This document shows, one piece after another, positions 56,485 to 64,000 of a DNA stretch of 64,000 bases. Where the stretch lies: NCBI GenBank assembly GCA_028554755.1, contig JAPTOF010000012.1, positions 3,947,001 through 4,011,000 on the forward strand. The letters are read 5' to 3'. Under the pieces are notes generated by a model. The model searched no databases. It had not been told where the DNA came from and saw nothing but the letters and a program-made list of their open reading frames with translations. The stretch comes from Cordia subcordata. Lineage: Eukaryota > Streptophyta > Magnoliopsida > Boraginales > Cordiaceae. The position numbers were made by a program, and so were the translations under genes. How positions within the stretch are numbered: position 1 is the stretch's first letter; each line of letters starts with the position of its first letter.

Positions 56485-58559
56485 CTAAAAGAAAGCAACA
56501 ATTCCTTTTTCAATTTTTGTTTGGAAAAAGGTAGATCGCCATGCTCTGCAAACTCTTTGTGAAGCTGACGAGTGTTGTATCTTTGAGCAACATTGGAATA
56601 CGTACTATTAGAATTACTATCTCGTCTGAAATGATAAACTGGTAAGAATGATATTAGTTCATTTATTTGTTGTATTAATAAACCCCTTCATGTGCAGAAG
56701 GGGTATATTGTTTAGCCTTGCATATAGATCGTTTTAATATTTTAAAATGGGTATCGATGTGTTTCGAACTTAAAATTGTTTAGTTGTAGGTTCATTTAAA
56801 AGTTTAAATTTATAAAGAGAATATTATTTATTTATTTATTGTATTAACACGTACAAGATGCAAAACGATATATCACTCACAGGAGCAGCTGCTGCCATGT
56901 GCATGGTACGTACAAAAAATTCAGAATGAACAGCATTACACATCGTTTAATAATTTCTGAACACAACACTGATTCATTCACATTGGAAGTAAGAAACTAA
57001 TTAACGTTAAAGCATCGGTTGTTTTACATACATCAAACGTGTGAAATTTGTTAAAAAGACTTTCCAATGCTTACACATGCATGCAACTGTTGTAACTGTT
57101 CTCGGTATTCAATCAATGATGGGTAGGTACGTTGAGCTGTTTTAGCGGCGAAAGAAAATTAAGTTTGTACTTAGCGAATTGATTGCCATTATAAAAAAAA
57201 AAACGTACTCTCTCCATAAAAAAAAATGTATGAATAAACTTCTCAATGAAAGTTTTGATTCCGTGGTTACGTATGCATCATTTCATCAAATTGTATCTAT
57301 AATTTACAATTGTTAAATTTTGTCGATTAATGTTGTCAACAGAATCATTATGTTCCTGAACTTTAGATCTACACGAATATTTTAGATCTTGTAATTAATG
57401 CAACCTGCTCTGCAATATATTCATTACGTAAATAGTTTAAGACGATAATAATTAAAACTCAAAACCCAAAACAATAGTCATGACGAACCACGAGTTCACT
57501 CACTAATTGGCCCAAACCCTCGAGGCCCTTTGCTTTGTTCAATCTTGGGAATCACTGACCGTTGACTGGTTTCAATCATGCATGTCAAGAAGATATACAT
57601 ACAACTGTAAAAGAGTACTGAAGGAAACAGAATGATCACACACACACACACACTAAAAATATTTCAAGTGATGAGGGGAGACAAGGGTCTTGGTTTTGGT
57701 CACCCTTTTTCCTATATATGTGCAACATGGCGAGCTTCTCTACATCCTTGGAATCATCACTATGAATTCTTAGTACGACGTCGGATAAAACATTATTGAT
57801 GCTTCCCTATCATATCTTTACCCACTATGATATTAGATTTGCTTCCCTTTTTCTTATTTGTGCAAATTAATAGTTGTTTTTCACTTATTTAATTTCTTGA
57901 TTATTCTAATTCGAGTAAGTCTCAAATAAGAAATAATATTAATGAACTACAATTCTCTTATATATCTTGTCTCTATGTAGTTAATTCACCTTTCTACACT
58001 AAATCAAACTAAATCTTATTTCCACACAGTCAAGCACCTATAGATAAGATCAGAAGAGGGAGTCCAATCTATGTGATTATTGTCCTACAATAGTCAATAT
58101 ATACTATGCCAAATAACTTATTTAATGCATAATCATTTCCTTTAGCAACTTTTGAGCTTCTTGTGTATATCACTCTAGTGCTCATATTTATTTATTTTTT
58201 TAACTTATTTCATGCATAATCATTTCTTTTCTCGTATTATATGATTGCTAGATGTCAATTTGATTGATATCCGGTCCGAACTTTGTGGGGTTTTAATCAT
58301 TATGCCACTATTAAAGCCATCAAGAGACTTTGGTGTTTTTTAGAGCCATTATCTGTCTTTATAGTAAATCTAGCAATTTTTTCCAAGGGCCATGTTTCAC
58401 AGGGCAGATGTTAGAAATATGGGCTCACTTGACAAGTCACTCCGATTAGGAATAATGCTACCCATTTGTTTTATTATGACTGGACGTACGCTTAATTCTA
58501 AATTTTTCTTTAACAAAGAAAGATTCCTGATACATGCTGATCTAATTAAATTTACTTTA
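55756..58559. other. Non-coding AT-rich DNA
   Basis: No gene, RNA gene or clear transposon seen. Visible are a poly-T run at 56100-56113, an AT microsatellite with poly-T at 56435-56484, a CA run near 57638-57652, and several short A-rich tracts. A microRNA precursor was looked for by mature-sequence memory only and not found. Confidence 0.4.
56435..56484. repeat. AT microsatellite followed by poly-T
   Basis: About 18 AT units run directly into a T homopolymer of about 14 bases. Confidence 0.95.
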
Positions 58560-59478
58560 AAATTAGGGTAAATTATACCTAACCCTCTTATGAGTTATCA
58601 TAAATGTCCCGTAAGTGCATATATATAGCCCCTTTATAATTTCAAATAGGCATGAATACTCCTTTTAATGGGCACATGTGCTATACATTTTGAGAACCAC
58701 AAAGGTCCCGTGCCTATTTTTTAGGATGTGTGCACTTACAAATTATATCATACACCTGTAAGAGTACAGAGTATGGTTTACCAAACTATTTGTTCAGTAT
58801 TCATAAGTTGTTTGTCCAGTAAAATCCACATAAACATCTATACATGAAAATAGTCACAGATGTTTGTTCAGTATTTATAAGTTATTTGTCCAGTATAATC
58901 CACATAAATATCTGTACATGAAAACAATCACAAATATTTGTTCAGAATAAAAAGTCTATTTATTCAATGTTTATAAACAATTTGTCTAACAAAATTCATA
59001 GATTACCACAATATCTGTTGACAAGTATAAAATTGACAAGCATCTATATATAAAAATAGTCACAAATATTTGTTCAAAATAAAAAAATTATTCGTTTAGT
59101 ATTCATAAAATGTTTGTCCAATAATTTATAGACCATCAAAACATTTGTTGACAAGTGTAAAATTAATAAACATCTATACATGTAAACATCCATAAATTTT
59201 GGTTCAGAATAAAAAACTATTTGTTCAGTATTCATAAGCTATTTGTTCAATAAAATTCACAAATTATCTTTGTTCAATATTGATAAATTATTTGTTCAAT
59301 ACATTTACAGCCACAGTTACACGTTGCACTATGCACTTGCAGGTGCACGATATAAGTTTCCTGTATGTATTATACATTCTAAAATCACATAGGGATCTTG
59401 CATTTATTTTGAAATTATGAGAGATGACATGCACTTTTGATAAACTATACAAGATTCAATGCAATTTGCCCTTAAAAT
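58560..59478. mobile_element. Inverted-repeat element filled with a degenerate minisatellite
   Basis: The ends AATTAGGGTAAATT (left) and TTTTAAGGGCAAATTG (right, reverse complement) are similar, and the similarity continues inward (GAGTTATCATAAATG against TAGTTTATCAAAAGTG). Between about 58790 and 59300 the DNA consists of diverged repeats built around TTTGTTCAGTATTCATAAG and AAACATCTATACATGAAAA, spaced about 70 bp. It is non-coding and its family is not recognised. Confidence 0.5.
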
Positions 59479-61419
59479 TATAAATATGCGATTCAATGAT
59501 ATTAAACATTTTGGGTTTTATGATTGGGGTTATTAGTACTTTAATGTGATATTAAAGTCCAAGTCGTTAGCTCAGCCACCACCTATTAGTATTATTAGGT
59601 TCGCGTATAAGATTTAATAAACGACTATCTAATTTATGCGTGAGAAGATCTAGCAAAGGTAATATATAAATATAATAATTTTTCATCTAATCATTTAAAG
59701 TTTTATATGAGATGGTAAATTAATATTTAGCACCAAATTGTTTATTTCACAGCTTAACAGGGTCCATTTGGACAATGGGATTCGATAATAAAAGAAAGCA
59801 GAAGAAGATTAAAAAAAAATTATACATAAAAAAAAAGAATGGAGATCAATCTTGCTTAATTAAAATTATAAAGTAAATATAGATGAAACATCATGACAAC
59901 CCACACGCATCATCGAGGTAGTCGAGGGGCTGGCTTCAACATCACCGACACGCGGTCTGGCCACCTTCGCATTGCTAATTGCTACAGCCGAGTAGTACAA
60001 TTTTTTTCCCCTATCAATTTTCTTGCTTGAGATATTTATGTCTTTTATAGAAGCTATACGATTAAAAAAAAAAAAAAACATGTTTGAAAATTAGAGTCTA
60101 GATACGACATGCTTTACTGAGAAAAAAGGACCCTTTTTCTTTGGGATTTTTAAGAGGTTTGCTTTTGAGACATCAAAGTGGATGAGAAAGGACAACATTA
60201 GTTGAATGAGTTGTCTAATTATTGGTTGATCTCATGTTCATGTCATTGTTGGTTTGTTGATTTAAATTTTTGAGAGACATCTAATAGTTGTTCACTAGAA
60301 TGTACATGATTTAGAGTTTTTTTGGTGCTGTTTATTAGCTTATAAATTCTTAAAAGAAAAAAGAAAAACCTTCACATACTTTTTAATATTTGTAATTTAT
60401 AAGCTCCAAATAAATTTAGTTAAACAGGCAGTTAGTTTAGTTTGATTTTGATTATATTTTAAGTTCAACCAAAATTAATTGGTTTATATTTAGAACAAAC
60501 TAATTGGTTTTTATCATATATAATAACTGGACTAAACCAACATATCTAAGTTTGTTTGCTTTGATTTGGTTTTCGGTTTTTATGAAAAAGTTTAGCATTT
60601 TATCAAAAAAAATTAGAAAAGCAAAGAAAACAAATGTTTACCAAATAATTTCAAGAAAACATTAATCAATAGATCAACTTTAATTTACCATTCATTTTAC
60701 AAGTTTAATTAATATAACCATAAAATTAGGAGAAAACATATATAGTTCGTACAAGTTTAACTAATATATACATAAAATTAAGATAAATATAGTTCGGTTT
60801 GGTTTGATTTGGTTTATGAACCTATTTCATACCAAACCTGACATATTAGCTTTAGTTTGAAACTAACCAATTGGTTTAATTTTACTATGTAAAATAACAA
60901 AACAAACCCGAATTTTTGAGTTAGTTTGCGTTGATTTGGTTGGTTTAACTGATACATATTCATCTCTAAGTGTTCATTATTTAAATCATTATAATTTATC
61001 ATTGTTAAATTTCTTTTTATAATGAAATTATGACACGAGAAATTCAAATTCATAGAATATATTCCGTGCATTATGTTTCTCCTCCACAATGGATCCGATG
61101 CCTTACTGTTTTCATTAGGAGGGCCTTGTACCAATGGAGATGAATGGAGGCATCATGCATGCATTGCCAAATATCTATGTTTTGAAAAAAAAAAAAAACT
61201 TGAGCTTTTATCTTACTGTCAATTAATACTAGGTGCAATAACTTGAAATCTTATATATTATTAATTTTTAAAATTTTAACTTTATTAATTGAATTTTAAC
61301 TCATGATTATCTTTTAGAAGTGAAATGATATGATAGAAAACAGCAATAAGTTGAAAAAAGCTATGAACATCGATGGATATACTAGAATCAAGATCCACTA
61401 GCTTTGGCCTTTGGTTACG
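59479..61419. other. Non-coding AT-rich DNA
   Basis: No gene seen. Between about 60430 and 60970 there is a degenerate patch of GGTTTGGTTTGATTTGG-like units in both orientations, suggesting a decayed inverted-repeat element. A-runs lie at 60063-60078 and 61184-61198. Confidence 0.35.
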
Positions 61420-61525
61420 ATACCATATCAAAGAAACTTAAATTTTTATTCTAAAATTAATTGGTGCTTTAATATATACCATGTCAAAGAAAATATAGAG
61501 TTCCATCTAAAATCAATTAACATTA
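61420..61525. repeat. Two diverged direct repeats of about 50 bp
   Basis: The core (GAT)ACCATRTCAAAGAAA followed by a CTAAAATYAATT block occurs at about 61420 and 61478. This motif is reminiscent of dispersed plant repeats related to LTR or miniature retrotransposons in reverse orientation, but no LTR pair was found. Confidence 0.4.
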
Positions 61526-62994
61526 GATACTGGGTTTAAGCTATTCCCAATCGCCCAACCTAAGGTAAAGTATCTAATAATAATATTTCCCGAACCCGAC
61601 TACATAGAAAAAAGTATATACAAGCAACTATTTCAGCCATATTAACACCATGCAAAAAACAATAAGTGTTTGAGCAATGGCAAATTGAAGCCCGTTCTGC
61701 TTTTATATGTTGCTTTTGCCTTGTAGTACACTCACAGCTACCGACAAGTTCGGGTAGTGGCCTCACTCTGTAAGGAGTAGAATGTGTGTTTAAATTTTGG
61801 AAAGTGCAATTGTTAAAACGAGCTTTCTTTCACTGCTCCCAATTAATAGAGATTAATTCCAAATTTAGTATAAATTAAGAATGCCCTATCTCAAAGCACA
61901 AAAAAAAAAGCTCACTCGCAGCTAAGCTATAGTGAACATCATATGTAAATGCGTGTCCAAAGAGAAAGCTGTACTGGTCGCTTTGGCAAGCTCCAAGTTC
62001 ATAGTGGGTCGCCAGTACGATAATTTCGACATTGCAAAAGCAATGTTTTTTTTACATATATATAATTTCTTGTATATACATGAGAAAAATTATAAAATTT
62101 AAAAATTATATGCATATATATAAGATGGCGAACAACTCTTTGGAGTACTAGATTATAAAATGAAACCCGTAATTCTTCATATAGTTTGCCGTCGTCAAAC
62201 ACTAACTTCTTGTGCATAAACGTTTCGGAAAATAAGAAAGTTGGCGCACAAAAATTGTATTCAAGCAGACATAAATCATGACACACACACACATATGTAT
62301 ATATATCTGGGTCCTGCCTCAATATTTTACATCAATTTTTACACCTTAAGAAACAACTCGCTGTAGTCCTCAAGAATAGGGTAGATTGGCGTAATAGATA
62401 ATAACTTCTTGTAATTAAAATTAAATCTTAAATTCGAAATTATGTCATTCCATCACAGATATTTTTGAACTAATTTACCTGAATTATGTATTTCAAAATT
62501 TTCTAAGATAGATCTTTCACACCACTATCTAGTTATATTACGAGCTAATGAGATATATATATTTTCCAAATATTATTCTGTATAATATACACAACTGCCA
62601 ACTCATCATGTAACTCGCTAGCTATTTCCCCAAGTAGTTTAAGTCTTCTTTTCCTAGTGTTATTTAATATTCTTTTCATACCCAAAGATTAGTCCTAAAA
62701 CATATGAACTTAGATTTTTGGGTTTCTTTCCTATTAAAGAATTATTTTTGGGGTTAATTGGTGGAATTGTTTCATTTCTTCATAACCTTACATGTATGTC
62801 TATATATTAGCAGAATCTTCAATTTTTGTTATATTTTTTTTTTGACAGATAGTAGCCACGGCCCATGAATATAATTAAGAGAAAAGGGATTATTAGCCAT
62901 GGATAGTAGGGAAATAGAGAAATCAATTAGACGTAACAGAATAAGGGAGCATTATTTGTAAAAAAAAAAGCATGGTAATAAAGTTTAATTGGTA
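61526..62994. other. Non-coding AT-rich DNA
   Basis: Nothing recognisable. Short minus-strand ORFs here have no family features and are broken by simple repeats (CA/TA near 62280-62306). Confidence 0.4.
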
Positions 62995-63150
62995 GGGAAA
63001 AGGGAGTAGTTCAAGTGGTTGAGGTTATTTATTCCAAAAGTCAGGTCTTGATTCAAATTTTACGAGGAATACACAGTTAGGTTGGGGGTGAGAGATATAA
63101 GAGAAAACTTTAGATGGCAACATTTTGTCAAAGAAATTTGTTATCAGTTG
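62995..63150 (+). mobile_element. tRNA-derived SINE-like element, copy 2
   Basis: A box A-like TAGTTCAAGTGGTTGAGG at 63007 and a box B-like TTGATTCAAATT near 63049 are followed by GGTTGGGGGTGAGAG and AGAAAACTTTAGATGG, in the same order as the element at 55600. Borders are approximate. Confidence 0.4.
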
Positions 63151-63869
63151 ACTTTATACCTTTTATAGTAAATGAGAATGGCTTTACAAATCTAGTTTTT
63201 GCTAATAATAACAAAGGCAACTCTGCTTGATACTAATTTGTCATGAAGGTCCTTTTAGATGCGGGCTAAATGATCTTTAAACCTCAAGTAGCATATTTCT
63301 TGCACGACCTACTCAATTTGAGCACGTGATTGTTGAGTCACATGGGAGTGAGAAATCAAGTTTTTTCGGATCATAATCTTTTCATATCATTATAAGTTTA
63401 ATTTTATATATAATTTAATAACGGCTATGATGGAACCTTATTATGCATGCTATAACTAAATTACATTCTTAAATCAACCGGATTAGCTCTACTCGACCCG
63501 ATTCGATCTAATTTGTTGTAAGATTGCATATTCAAACTCGTTCATGGTCATGTTAGTCTAACCAGATGGGATATTCGTAGCTAGAATTCGCTTATCAAAA
63601 AACACGATATCCAAAAAGTATTAAAGATATGACTTATTAGTTTTCTTGGGGGCCTTCGTCTATTACAATTGGTTCGTCTGCAACGCAGATTCTAACTCAC
63701 TGTAGATCTTTTCTCTCAAATTATTCCTTGAGGACTTTACTTATAATATCTGAAAGGAAAGAAATCAAGAATTCATAATGACTTGCTTTCGACACAAGAA
63801 CATATCTTTTATAATATTGAATTTAAAATTAAAAGTAAGATGTATATGTGTAGGAAGCCTAACAAGAAT
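63151..63869. other. Non-coding DNA
   Basis: No coding or repeat structure recognised apart from general AT richness. Confidence 0.4.
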
Positions 63870-64000
63870 ATTCTTAACTCTACTATTTTGGATGTTTGGG
63901 GCATAGACAAGGCTACACTCAAATGATGGCGTGTGTAGCGGTTTTGTAATTGTTGTAAATTTCTAATCTTAATGAAATACATTCTTTTGCACCAAAAAAA
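63870..64000 (+). mobile_element. LINE-like 3' end with poly-A at the window edge
   Basis: A GT-rich stretch leads to TTTTGTAATTGTTGTAAATT, an AATGAAAT signal-like segment and a terminal poly-A run that reaches the last base. This resembles the tail of a plant LINE or processed transcript. The element body was not recognised upstream and the target duplication lies outside the window. Confidence 0.3.

Noticed and set aside
59866..60081. Minus-strand ORF of 71 codons
   Set aside because: Begins in a poly-A/T run and has no recognisable feature.

Overview
The window looks like nuclear DNA of a flowering plant, most likely a eudicot. It is AT-rich, its genes have many GT-AG introns, and its genes are plant-type: a class A4 heat-stress factor, plant ARPC1, a peroxisomal citrate synthase with an N-terminal targeting signal, and plant COQ3. 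The intergenic DNA is filled with plant transposon classes (hAT, Tourist-like MITEs, a miniature LTR retrotransposon, SINE-like elements). I cannot name the species. No bacterial-type or viral system was seen. All exon boundaries were read by eye from splice sites and conserved protein blocks. For the six complete gene models (the disrupted NOC1/SWA2 included) the exon phases close.

Layout. 1-1338 (-): 5' end of a gene for a peroxisomal alpha-crystallin-domain protein (ACD31.2-like), running off the left edge, with a duplicated coding exon. 4683-6514 (+): HSFA4-type heat-stress transcription factor. 9826-17631 (+): ARPC1, the WD40 subunit of the Arp2/3 complex, in 15 exons, with a Tourist-like MITE in intron 12. 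20130-20915 (-): V-ATPase subunit D, one coding exon behind a leader intron of about 1.1 kb. 22804-27775: a complete but dead Ac-like hAT transposon with 19-bp inverted termini, a near-perfect 8-bp target duplication and a broken transposase. 29077-38919 (+): a NOC1/CEBPZ/SWA2-like ribosome-biogenesis gene in 16 exons. Its frame is continuous for about 1,028 codons but is cut by three in-frame TGA codons and a lost splice acceptor; a 262-bp miniature LTR retrotransposon sits in its intron 3. 40477-46144 (-): peroxisomal citrate synthase, 13 exons, 515 residues. 48036-54045 (-): COQ3, mitochondrial ubiquinone O-methyltransferase, 9 exons, 331 residues. 54046-64000: no gene recognised, only repeat-derived and AT-rich DNA.

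The genes are an ordinary plant mixture, not an operon or cluster. Two of them (the ACD31.2-like gene and citrate synthase) carry N-terminal PTS2-type peroxisomal signals, but they are 40 kb apart and this is probably chance. The points most worth a second look are the duplicated exon at the left edge, the TGA-only disruption of the NOC1/SWA2 gene, the small and very well preserved LTR retrotransposon inside it, and the hAT element inserted at a GC-rich hairpin. I did not find a convincing new biological system.
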